This document shows, piece by piece, positions 23,641-34,856 of a DNA stretch of 64,000 nt. Within the stretch, counting starts at the first letter, position 1. Every line of letters begins with the position of its first letter. The DNA is taken from NCBI GenBank assembly GCA_012976225.1, contig JAAVVG010000047.1:1-64000 (forward strand), in the 5' to 3' direction. Origin of the DNA: Golubevia sp. BC0850. Taxonomy: Eukaryota; Basidiomycota; Exobasidiomycetes; Golubeviales; Golubeviaceae. The translations under genes were made by a program, and so were the position numbers. The notes under the pieces were generated by a model. That model saw nothing but the letters and a program-made list of their open reading frames with translations. It did not search any database and was not told where the DNA came from.

Positions 23641-25334
23641 ATGTCTGCTGTCGCCGCCCCACACCAATCTCAAGACCTAAAATGGCTGTTAGTATCCATT
23701 TCTTCTCTGTTTCATTCCCTCCAAGTAGAATCGACTCAATAGCCCATTGATCTCTGAAGCTGACCTCTCGTCCTACTCTACCTCTACCCTACCCTCAGAC
23801 TTATCCGTAAGCAAAACTCTTACCTAGTCAAACAGCAAGGACTTCCTCGTGTTTTCACCAGAGAACCAGGTCACCTTCGTCAAATCCACTCTTACAAATA
23901 CTCCACTCTAGCCAACAACAAGACTGTCTCTGTTCAACCAGCTGAGAAGGGTGTCACTCTATCCACAAAGAAGAACAAGCTTGTAGCTTCTCAACCTGGA
24001 AAGGTCAGAGGTACCATCTCTACTCAAACTATCAAGACTGGTGGTTCAAGAAGAGCTGCTGGAAAGGTCGCTAATGTCGTTGGAAAGAGAGGTTACAGAT
24101 CCGATTTGTTGAAGGGTGAGTACCAGAAGAAGAAATTCAACTTCCAAAAGACGTGCAGAGAAAGGGTTGGAATTAATGGGAAATTTGGTTTGGAGAGATA
24201 CTGGAAGTTCTGGAGATGTTAGAGGAGATGAGACTTTGGGTAAGAAGGTTGGATGGGTATGGCCGTCTCTCAAGAAGAAACTCAATCCTGCAAATTCTCA
24301 ATGGCTGCCAACTCTCAAGACCATGCTAAGCAAGCAAGCCAGTAATCCAATTCAGATCTTCAGACTCAATTCCCAGCCAGATTCAACTCCAATCGGAGCC
24401 AGACCCGATGATGAGACTTGGCCCTCTACCACCTCCAACCATCAAGCTCTTTCTCCCACCAAGTTCCCTCCTCAAATGCATCACGCTAGAACCCCCCGGA
24501 GATGGTTTCTCATCATAACACAATGATGGGTTGGGCGTATTTGTGATGCAAGATTCAATGATTTTAACAAATCTCCCATTTCGAAAGAAGGATTGGAGTT
24601 GAGACCAAAGATTTGGTTCCTTTCTGACAAGATTGGAACTGACTTCAGTTTAGGTCGGAGCTCTTTCTTTGAAGTCTCCTGAGCGGAGATTGAGATGGGA
24701 TATCTCTGCTAGAAGGGAATTGGGGGAAGCTAGTACAGAAGTGGACTGTCAGGAAGAGGAAGCGATGGGAACTTGGAGATGGAGAAACAAGAAGGAAAAG
24801 GTTTTTCGAAGAGTTGCTTCAGGCTGGGAATCTAGTTGGAGGAGGTAGAGTTCGAGATTCGAGACCTTTTCGAGGAAGTAGACGAAGGATTTTCTCAAGA
24901 TCGTTCGTCTATTGTCCTGAAGGTTTCAAAGGCTCCTCTGTCCTCTAAAGTTCTGTGTTCGGCAGGAGACCTTGGGTTCCTACTTGTTTCTGACCGAGAT
25001 AGCAAGGAAACTAGTTTCTACCTGAGATGCTCTCTTCCAGACCAATACCTTCTATTTGTCTTCTCGTTCTCTGAGTCTCCAATTCCAGTTTCTGCTTTCA
25101 GCTCCTCAATTCCTCCTGTTCAGTCTTCGAAACCCTTTTACTAACCCCTCATCTTCTTCCCTCCCCTCTTCTCTTCTCCCAAAAAAAGATGCCGTCGCCC
25201 GTACTTCCGCCATCTACCAAACCCAAAGACCTTCCGGAAGAAAGGAGCCTTACCCAAAGAAGACTCGTGGAACTGGTCCACGTAAAGTCGTCTTCCTAAA
25301 GGATGCTGGTGAAGATGCTGATGAACTAGATTAA
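23641..25334 (+). CDS. RPL28: 60S ribosomal protein eL28
   Basis: A structural protein of the large cytosolic ribosomal subunit. Three exons, 23641-23687, 23799-24115 and 25189-25334, give 169 residues. The first junction uses GTTAGT inside CTG|TT and restores the family block KWLLIRKQNSYLVKQ. Further signatures are TREPGHLRQIHSYKYS, KTVSVQP, KRGYRSDLLK and, in the last exon, VARTSAIYQTQRP. Human eL28 shows WxVVRNCSSFLIKR, KTVGVEP, RPDLRxAAIRRASAI at the same places. The second intron (1073 bp) is by far the longest in the window and ends in an A-rich acceptor (AAAAAAAG). Such introns in ribosomal protein genes often carry snoRNAs. The protein has an acidic tail ending EDADELD. Confidence 0.9.
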
Positions 25335-26186
25335 ACATCTTCTTTCTAGGGCCAACTCAAATCAAGCACGTTTCGATCGAACTCTTCGATTTGGATCAAC
25401 TTGATTTTCAAAAACTGTAAAATTCTATTGCCTCTTTCCTTCATTATGTCTTCTACACCCATCAAATGCATCTTGAATAAAGACTTGTTTTTTATGACTC
25501 TCTACCTTTCTCTCTTTGGTTTGGTTCGGTTTGATGATCGTACTCTCGAAAAGAGGGGGTTGGGTCATTCGAAAGTAAGGAGTTGAAACTCGAAGTATCA
25601 AACGCTTGATGCTTATTGGGAAACGCTTGGATTGCCCCATCTTCGACGGAAGGGGAGAGAGACCAAAGTCTCGTAGAAGGCTGAAGGTCCTTGGTAATGA
25701 AAGAGTGGACACGAGAAAGAGCTGAGAAGGGTCCGAGAAGTGCTTTCAAGAGAAGTGAGAACTGAAACAAGTCAAGGAACACTATGTATCTGGAACACTT
25801 ACTCTACCTTGAAGATGCATTACAGAAGCTAACCAGACTTCTTGAGATAGTTTGCGCAAAAGGATTCAATCTTCAAGAACAAGAAGCGACAATCTTTGCA
25901 CCAGTCTCTAGATCGCTCAGCACACTTCAATGTTCCCAGTCATCAAATAAACGCAAATCAAGCTCGAGGCTCCGAGCTTTGTGAAGCTCTCCACTGATCA
26001 AATTATCAAAGGTCCCCAACATTCAAACAAGGAAGCTCGCTGCTCCTCGGCTCCTCACCACTCGCCGCGATCTCGCCTCCCTACAAGTTCATCTCCAACT
26101 CTCATCGCCGGTTGAGTTTCTGTTAGATTGGGGTCAATTATTTTTCAGAAAGTGTTTATGTTTTGTATTTAAAGAGAAAAAGAAAG

Positions 26187-26253
<67 letters not shown>

Positions 26254-26267
26254 TTGAAAAGATGTCT
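25335..26267. other. Convergent intergenic region
   Basis: This lies between the 3' ends of eL28 (+) and OGDH E1 (-). It includes a 60-bp GA microsatellite near the OGDH end. I see no gene in it. Confidence 0.55.
26191..26250. repeat. (AG)n microsatellite
   Basis: Thirty uninterrupted AG dinucleotides, preceded by imperfect AG-rich sequence. It starts 17 bases beyond the OGDH E1 stop codon, so it probably sits in that gene's 3' untranslated region. Confidence 0.95.
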
Positions 26268-29200
26268 CTAAGCCTCATCGAGAGAGCTGGCTTTGAGGGA
26301 AAGATCGAAAGCATCTCTCAAGTAGTTTTCGACTTCGTGCTTGTGAGCGACCTTGGATCCGGTAGCAACACTTGAATTCGAGTTCAGAACAGGTGATAGA
26401 GATAGGAGTGAAGAGGGCGAGAAAGAAGAAGAAGAGATTGTCAGTATGGAGATAGAAGTGCGGTGGATCATTCTCCCCCCCCCAATACTCTGCGAGCGAG
26501 TGAGGTCAGTTAAAATCGAGCACTTACCTCGACGTTGGTGGACGGCCTGCGAAAGTAACTCTGGTCTCCTTGTGATGTTCAGTGTGGCGACAAGCGGTGT
26601 GAAGACGATCCTTCACGTAACCCCACCATCCTCCGTTGAGTGGCTGGAAAGGTTTGAGAAGTTGGAAGAAAAGGTAAATTGTGGAAATGAAGAATCAGTC
26701 AGATGAAAGGCCATCGAACGCAAATTGGAAGACTGAAAGACAAAGCGAAGGGCTTTGCCAGACCTGGTTCTTCCTTCACTCCTTCGCTGAAAGACGCCTT
26801 CTACACCTCCCAAACTCACCTCTTCTTGACAGAACAAAACGCTGGCATTCTTATACCTATCCAAACCAGGAGTGATCATCTCATAAGGGAAAGGACTGAT
26901 TTGTTCAATTCTAGAAATAGCAACGTCCTTGATATTGTTCTCTCTTCTATAATTCAACAAAGCGAAGTAAGTTTGACCCGAAGTTAGAATATGTCTCTTA
27001 ATTTGATCATCTTCAACCAATTCATCTTTACCTTCAGTAGCATGAGGTTCAGGTAAGAATCTCTGGAAACCGGTTCCAGGTAACATTTCATCCAACCTAG
27101 ATCTAGCTTCTGGATGTCTCAAAAGAGATTTAGAGAAGAACATGATCAAAGGTTTCCTGAAATCTCTCAGGACCTGTCTTCTCAGGACATGGAAAACATT
27201 AGCTGGAGTAGTACAATAAACGATAGCCATATTTGAATCTTGATGTTGTCTATTACTTTGTTCTGGAGTTGGAAATTTGAAAGGATGATCATCACATAAT
27301 TGAAGGAACCTTTCTGGTCTTGCGGAAGAATGTTCTGGACCTTGGCCATCGTAACCATGAGGCAAAGACATGACTAAACCAGATCTTTGTAACCATTTCC
27401 TTTCACCAGAAGCGATGAATTGATCAATGATACATTGAGCATTGTTTGCGAAATCTCCGAATTGAGCTTCCCACATGGTTAAGTTTTGAGGTGAGACTAA
27501 AGAGAAACCGAGTTCGAAACCTAGACAACCGAATTCTGAAAGAGAGGAGTTACAGATGACGAAAGGAGCTTGATCTTTGGATAGGTTGGCTAATGGAGTA
27601 TGGATTTTCTCGGTTTCTTGGTCGTGTAGAACGGCATGTCTTTGAGAGAAAGTACCTCTTTCGACATCCTGACCTGAAACTCTGACGTAGTTACCTTCTA
27701 AAGTAAGAGTTCCGAAAGCTAGAGCTTCGGCAGTTGACATGTCGATTCCAGCTCCATCTTCGATAGTCTTAACCCTTTGCTTTAGAATACGACCCAAATT
27801 CTTGTGGACCTTGAAATCTTCAGGGTAAGATCCGACAGCAGTTCCGACTTGTTTCAAAGTTTCCTCCTTGACTCCAGTATCCTTGTGATCTAGAATTTGT
27901 TCTCTCAACTCCTTTGGAGAAGGGAAACCTTCCCAAGCCGAAGAAAGCCATTCTCTTTCACCTGGAGTGTAGTTCTTGGACTTCTCTGAGAATTCCTCCA
28001 GTAGACTCCAGACCCAAGATTTGTGCTCTTCGATGTCCTTTTGAGAGAAAGATCCTTCATCTGCTAGCTGTTTGGCGTATTGATTGAGGGTGGTCTCTTG
28101 TTTCGAAATGGCGTTGTACATCCTTGGTTGAGTGAAACTTGGTTGATCAGTCTCATTATGACCATGTTTTCTGTAACAAACCAAATCGATGACCACATCC
28201 TTCTTGAACTTCATTCTCCAATCGGCAGCTAGTTGACAAACGAAGGTAACAGCTTCAGCGTCATCTCCATTGACGTGGAAGATAGGAGCATCGATAGCTT
28301 TGGCGATATCAGAAGGATAAGGAGTTGATCTTGCGAATCTTGGATCGGTAGTGAATCCGATTTGATTGTTAACAATGATATGAATAGTTCCTCCAGTAGC
28401 ATAGTTTGGTAAATTGTACATTCCCATAGTTTCATAAACCACACCTTGACCTGCGAAAGCGGCATCTCCATGCATCAATAAAGCCATTGAAGTTTCGTGT
28501 TTCGAATCTCCAGCGAAATCTTGCAAAGCTCTAGTCTTTCCCAAAACGACTGGATCTTCAGCTTCTAAATGAGACGGATTAGCTACTAGAGATAAGGAAA
28601 CCTTCTTTCCATTTGGAGTTGGTCTAACGTAGTTGGCTCCCAAATGATATTTAACATCCCCTCCACCTTCAGCATCGTTGTCTTCCTTTCCAGCGAATTG
28701 ATGTAGAATTCCTTCAATCGGTCTACGAATCACATTGGCTAGAACGTTTAATCTACCTCTGTGAGGCATACCGATAGTAATCGAGTTGACTCCATGATCT
28801 ACTGACCTGTCGATCATAGTCTTGACTCCTGGAATCAAAGACTCTCCTCCTTCCAATCCGAAACGTTTCTCATTTGGGTACTTTGAAGAAATGAATCTCT
28901 CGAAGGAATCGGACCAGATTAATCTGTCTAGGATAGTACGTTTCTCTTCAACTGAGTACTTGAATGGTTCTGGGGTTTCGATACGTTCACGTAACCAATC
29001 GCACTTTTCACGATCTGGGATATGGACGTATTGAACTCCGATAGATCCACCTGGAAGAAAGAGGCGAGAGGGAAAACAAGTGGCGAGGTGGAATGTCAGC
29101 TTCAAGGTGTTCCCAAGCTCGTTTCTTCAAAACGACGTCACTCGGAATGAGCTCATTCCAAAGAAAACTCCAGAGTTTAGATTTAGAGCCCATAATGATT

Positions 29201-30212
29201 GTTTGCCCTCTCAGCAGGAGGCAACCCGAAGCCTCAGCGTTCCATCTTTCTCCTCTCTTTCTACAAAAGTCCTCTCTCGCTCTCCCTGAGTTACTCACAG
29301 TACATCCTCTTACAAGCGTCAATCACCTCTCCAATCTTCATCTTTTCAACTCCAGCCTTAACAAAGTTAGGTAAAAGTCCAGGTCCCAACTTCATTTCCT
29401 TTTGTAAATCCTTTTCTGACCAACCGTAATGTTCTATCGTCAATTCTTCTGGCATGAAGGGATCTAGATCCGGGGATAAGATTCCTAGAGGATCTAGACG
29501 TGCGATACGATGACCACGGACTTGGTAGGCTCTGACTAGAAGTTGGAGCTGAGGAGGAGGAGAGGGACGAGGAGGGTCAGCAGAAGAAGGGAGGAAGGAA
29601 GAGAAGGGATTGGGAAATGGCGCAGTAAGGTGGAGGAAGAGCTGCCGGATTGAGCTGTTTTAAAGCTTCATGACTATTCAGAAGTGAATGCCAAACCCAG
29701 CCGAAGGGACGTCTACCCAATGCCATGAAGAAGTAGAAGGAGCCAGAAGAGGTCCAAGCTCTCCACCCTCCGCCCAGCCATCCCCCCTTTACCCTTGTAA
29801 AAGCTCAACTGACCTTCAAATGATCATCCAAATTCTCATTGGAGGTACCCATTCCAGACATATCAACAGGTGGAGCATCAACAGGTAAAGGCATTAAAGT
29901 AGGTGGGATTCTAAAAGCTTCTTGAGATCTCAAACCTTTATTCTCCATTCCATCGAAATAAACCTGCCATGAAATGTGAACGGATTTGGGATCTTCTTTC
30001 CATTGCCTGAACATTGAATCGATGTAGTAGGAGTTGTTTGAGTTGATGAAGGAATCATTGGGGGAAGGTGGAGAGGCTTTTGAAGGAGTGGCTTGGAGAA
30101 TGGAGGAAGTGGTTAAGACTCTACGAGATGAGAGTGAGAGAGAAGATCGAGAGATTGAAGGGGTTGAGGTACGTAAGGATGGTAACGTACGTGACGTTAA
30201 AGTACGTAGCAT
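26268..30212 (-). CDS. KGD1: 2-oxoglutarate dehydrogenase E1, mitochondrial
   Basis: The thiamine-diphosphate E1 component of the 2-oxoglutarate dehydrogenase complex; it decarboxylates 2-oxoglutarate and passes succinyl to the E2 lipoyl arm in the citrate cycle. Five exons (29814-30212, 29299-29548, 26820-29050, 26528-26643, 26268-26370) close in frame to 1032 residues, close to yeast Kgd1 (1014). The first about 40 residues are a Ser/Arg-rich mitochondrial presequence. Next comes the E1 opening [14 protein letters not shown], then [17 protein letters not shown], the active-site block [15 protein letters not shown], the diphosphate site GDAAFAGQG with [10 protein letters not shown], and the transketolase-type C-terminal half ([27 protein letters not shown]). 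The last exon, with VATGSKVAH and LRDAFDL, was found by phase and by matching the family's C-terminus. Confidence 0.95.
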
Positions 30213-30783
30213 CTTGATCAAACCACGCTCTAGTGGGGAGCAGCAGGGCGAGGAGGAGGAGGTAAAGGGGAGGAAAGGAAGAGAAGGACGAAGCAAGGGT
30301 TTGGATTTTGGAACATCGTTGGGCCGTGGGTAAGTTGGACAGATGACCACCAAACACTTTCAAAGATTCTTCTTGAATATTCATTGTTGAGACAACTCAA
30401 ATCATCCTTTAAAAGCTCAAGGAGAAGAAGGGGGGGGAAAGGGGAGAGGAGGGCCAAGGGTGGGGGCTACTACGTAGATGAACGTCATCGAGCAGACTCC
30501 CTGCTTCTGGTTTCTACATGTTTATTTGTTAGTAAGAATGATCCGAATGGTCCAATGAAGAAATCGAAGAGAAAGGTCTTGATTGGATCGTCATCATCAT
30601 CCCTTTTTAGCTGCAGGAGGAAACCACCGAGGCTATAGCTCGGCAACTTTTTTGGAAGAGAAGAGAAACCAAGTTGGAAGTTGGATCCTTCATCGCACTC
30701 TCTAATAATTTAGAATCTACTTGGAAGAGAAGATCAAAGGATTCAATTCTATTACTACCACTTCTTGATCCAGTTCCCTCAAG
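30213..30783. promoter_or_regulatory. Divergent promoter region of KGD1 and the NOP4-like gene
   Basis: This 571-bp gap is flanked by two start codons pointing away from each other. Near 30420-30470 it is G-rich on the plus strand. Individual promoter elements cannot be assigned. Confidence 0.5.
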
Positions 30784-33700
30784 ATGTCACGCTACTTTGA
30801 ATCAAAGGATGAGCCCATCACTTCTACTTCTACCTCTACCCAACCACCACCAGATTCGCAAACGACTCTCTTCGTATCTCGATTACCCTACACAGCCACT
30901 TCAGAAGATTTATCCAATTTCTTTTCATCAATTGGTCCAATTCGTAGAGCTTTCATTGTAACGGATCAATTAACAAAGAAATCAAAAGGTGTAGGTTACG
31001 TTTCCTTCACTGGGAAAGAGGATGCTCAATTGGCATTGGAATCACTTCAAGGAAAGACTTTGGATCAGAATTTGGTTAAAGGGGCTGGAAAGAGAAAGAT
31101 CAAACTTCAATGGGCTGATTTAAAACCTAGTTTGAAAGAGAGAGGTGAGAAAAGAAAGGGTGGTAGTGGGGAGAAGGAGAGGGAGGAGAAGAGGGGAGAG
31201 AAGAAAGAAGATGGATATCAGAGTTTGAATGTGATGATGGAAGAAGAAGAAGAGAAGGCAGTAGTAGAAGAAGAAGAAGAAGAACCTCATCAGAAAAAGG
31301 TCAAGGTGAATAACAACGGAATTCATCCATCAAGACAGAGTATGTTATCAAAACCTTATGAGAATAACAACAACGATCCTACTTTAGCAGTTAGAACCGT
31401 TCTTTTAACCGGTTTAGCTTCTTGTAAACCTTTAGCTGATTCAAAGACCTTATACAAGAAAGCTAGGAAATTCGGTCCAGTTGAAGAAATTCTTTACCCA
31501 GTCGATTTGAAATCCTCTTCCACTTCCAACTCGACTTCCACTTCCACCTCAACTGCTTCAGTCCAAACCGATGGAGACGCAGCCTACATCATCTTCAAAA
31601 CTCCAAACCATGCTTTGGATTCGATCCCTAAATTCCATAATCATATCTTCAAGGGAGCTTTGATCAGTGCCGTTTTGAAGAAAAGAGCAGATGGGGCTAA
31701 GAAATTGGAGCAGAGGATGAAACCTGAAACCAAGGAGAAGAGAGAAAGGATTAGGAAGGCCGCTGAAGAAGAAATGAAATTGGCGAACGGGAATTCGAAC
31801 AAGGGTGGAAAGGCCAAGAGGGAGGAAATGAAACTTCCTACAGAGATTAATAGACAGAGTAGGTTGATTGTGAGGAATTTGCCTTTTGATGTGAGTGTCC
31901 TTTTCCCCATCTCTCTCTCTCTCTCTCTCTCTCTTGAGACTGATTCCTCGAATGGTTAATTGATGTTCAATTGACTCTGATTTTACCTCTCTAATTCTTC
32001 CTGGGTTTCCTTTAGGTCACTGCCTCAGATCTCAGAGCTGCTTTCCTTCCCTTCGGCCCAGTCTATGCCATCGATCTACCAAAGAAAGAACCTGCAGGAG
32101 GTGAATCTTCTTCCAAACCTTCAGAAGATGACATGGAATCCGACGAAGAAAAGGAAGCCTCGTCCGACAAGGAAGAAGAAAACGAAGAAGAAGAACCCTC
32201 AGATGATGAATCAGTTTCCTCTTCCTCCGATTCTGATTCAGAGCCATCTCCCAGCAAGAAATCTTCTCGCAAGCACATTACTCAAAAGAAAGCCAGCGGA
32301 AGAGGTTTCGCTTTCATCTGGTTTATCTCTTTGTCCTCTGCCAAAGCAGCTTTAGAAAATTTAAATGGGAAATCTATTGGCAAAGGTTATTCAGAAACGG
32401 TCTTAGCTAAAAGTGTTAGAGGAAAGAAGACTAGAGAAGAAGCCAAGAAGAAAATGAAAGAGGTCAGGGAAGGTGCTATGGAATGGAGAGAAATTGCTGT
32501 GGATTGGGCGGTTGGAAAGAAGAAATGGGAAGAATTAGAAAAGGAAAGAGATGAGAAGGGAGAGGTTACTGAAGCTGAAAGTGGAAGTGATCAAGACGAG
32601 GACGATGATGCAGAAGAGAAGGAAGACAAGGATGATGACGATAACAGTGATTTGGATCCATTAGAGATTGACGAGAATCAAAATCAGGATTTAGATGAAG
32701 AAGATCAAGCCTTAGACGAGGGAGAAGAAGAAGTCAAATCAAGCAGACCTCCTCCACCTCCTGAAGGAACGACCATCTTCGTCCGAAACCTTCCATTCAC
32801 AGCAACGGATTCAGATTTACAAAAACTGTTTAGATTCTTCGGACCCTTAAGATACGCAAGAGTTACGATGGAGAAGCCTATCCAAGGACCCAATGGGGAA
32901 ACTTCAGCTCCAAGATCAAGAGGTACTGGATTCGTTTGTTTCTGGGAGAAGGAACACGCGGATGAAGTTCTAGAGAGAAGTGATAGAATTGCAGCTGCTT
33001 CTGGAATTGGAACCTTCCAGTCTGCTACTGGTGCCAATTCAATCGCTCCGGGTGGAGCGGCAAATCCTTTCTCTAATTCAACTATCAAAGGTGGATTCCA
33101 GCCTCAGATTTCTTCGGTATTAACTGCTGATACTTCTGCTCCTTTGACTTCCTCATTGACCCTTCATGGTAGATTGTTATCGGTCACCCCTGCTATTTCC
33201 AGAACTTCTGCAAATCAAATCACTAGAGATTCCAAGACTGCTAGAGAACAATCGGATAAGAGGAATACTTATCTGATGAGAGAAGGTGTTCCTTTGCCTC
33301 ATGTCGCAAAGGAAGTCATGGGAAAGAACGTCTTCGCTCTAGGAGAGAAGGAAAAGGAAAAGAGATTAATCAGTTTCGATGCCAGAAGATCTCAATTATC
33401 AAAGAACCCTTCTTTATACGTTTCGAAAACTCGTCTATCTCTTCGTCAACTACCTCTCTACTGTACCGATAGAACCCTGAAACGTCTAGCTTTACACTCT
33501 CGAAGAGAATTCAGAGCTGAAGTCAAAACCTCAACTCGTGAAGATTTATCTCCAGAAGAACAAGCAGATCAAACTATCTCTCCCTCAGTTCAATTAGAAT
33601 TAGAAGGAAACAAGAATCCAAGGAACAAAGGTGGTAGACCAACTGCTGTTCTACAATCTAAAGTGGTCAGACAATTGGATAGGATCGATTCTACTACCGG

Positions 33701-34526
33701 TTTGAGTAGATCAAGAGGTTATGGTTTCATTGAGACCAGAAGTCATAAAGATGCTTTGATGATTCTCAGATGGGCAAATGGAAATCCTCAAGCAACGGAA
33801 ATGTTGAAAACCTGGGCTGCTGAAGAATTGAATGAAATGTATCAGAGAGTTGAGAAAGAAGTGGAAGGTTTAAACGGGAATGAGAAAGCTGAGAAATTGA
33901 CCAGGTTGAAAAGACTTCAGGAAAGAAGAGAGGAACTCTTGAAAAGTACCAAGAAGTATGAAGATGGGAATAAGAAAGGAAAGGCTAAAGGAAAGAAAGA
34001 TGAGAAGGCAGGCGATGGAGATGAAGATGATGAGGAGAAGAGAGAGATCAAAAGTGGTTCTTTGGTAGTTGAATTTTCTATCGAAAACAAGAACATCACT
34101 AGAAAGCGAGATGAAAGGAGTAAAGCTATGAGAGAAGGTGCAAAGAATAGAGCGGTGAGTTCAGAATGTTGAATTTCCTCTAGTCTCTTTAATCGAAAGT
34201 GACATTCACTGACTCTCCATTGAACTTCTTCCTTCCCGGGTTCTCAGCTTCGAGACGAAGAGAGACCTTACCTTCCAGCCTCCAAGCGAGATTCAAATCC
34301 TTCTTCCAACACCAGGAAATCAAAGAAAGAAGAAGAATATGCTTCAAAACCTTCGAGAAGACCAACTTGGAATCAGTCTAGCAAACCTCAAAACAAAGAT
34401 CAAGAGAAATCAAGGAAGAAAGCTGGTGATAAGATCAAGAGGGATGAAGGAGGTGACAAAGGTGCTGGTGGGGCGATCGGAAGAAAGAGAAAGGAAAAGA
34501 GAGAGAGAAAGAATGGAGGGAAATAG
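30784..34526 (+). CDS. NOP4: NOP4/RBM28-like nucleolar multi-RRM protein
   Basis: Nop4 is needed for 60S ribosomal subunit assembly in the nucleolus. Three exons, 30784-31890, 32016-34154 and 34248-34526, all in phase 0, give 1174 residues. RRM1 is at about 27-110 (TLFVSRLPYTATSEDL, KGVGYVSF). A degenerate RRM lies at about 205-305. RRM3 starts near 358 (RLIVRNLPFDVTASDL) and is split by a long acidic insert before RGFAFIWF. RRM4 starts near 620 (TIFVRNLPFTATDSDL). A last divergent RRM lies at about 834-985 (SLYVSKTRLSLRQLP, SRGYGFIETRSHKDAL), the family hallmark. The tail is Lys/Arg/Glu-rich. The protein is clearly longer than yeast Nop4 (685) or human RBM28 (759) because of charged inserts. 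The first intron has a CT run near 31911-31934. Confidence 0.87.
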
Positions 34527-34856
34527 AGGTGGGTTATTCCTAGTTACGATTCAATTCATGTTATGTACAATTCTCTGCTTCAGAATACAGATCTTGCTTA
34601 ATTTCACGATAGAGTCATTTCATCATTGCCATTGCGTTTATGTGTTGTGAGAAGTACAAGAACAATCTGAAAAAATTGAGGGAAAACGTTCGAAATGAGA
34701 AATCCAGAGAGCGAAAATGGTGAAATGAGAGGGGCGATTTGGGACAGCGGACCTTGGGATTAGAGGTAGGGGAGAAGAACAAGAAGAGGAGCGACAGAAG
34801 ATAGCACCGAGAAAGATGACAAACACAAATCTTGAGAAATCAGGGAGAAGGGGTTT
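34527..34856. other. Convergent intergenic region
   Basis: A short gap between the 3' ends of the NOP4-like gene (+) and the MFS gene (-). No gene is seen. Confidence 0.6.

Noticed and set aside
24116-24526. Open frame of over 130 codons inside the eL28 intron
   Set aside because: It begins with the GTG of the splice donor and has no recognisable domain. Best explained as intron sequence.
26163-26375. Plus-strand frame with Arg-Glu repeats
   Set aside because: It is the translation of an AG microsatellite and the antisense of the last OGDH exon.
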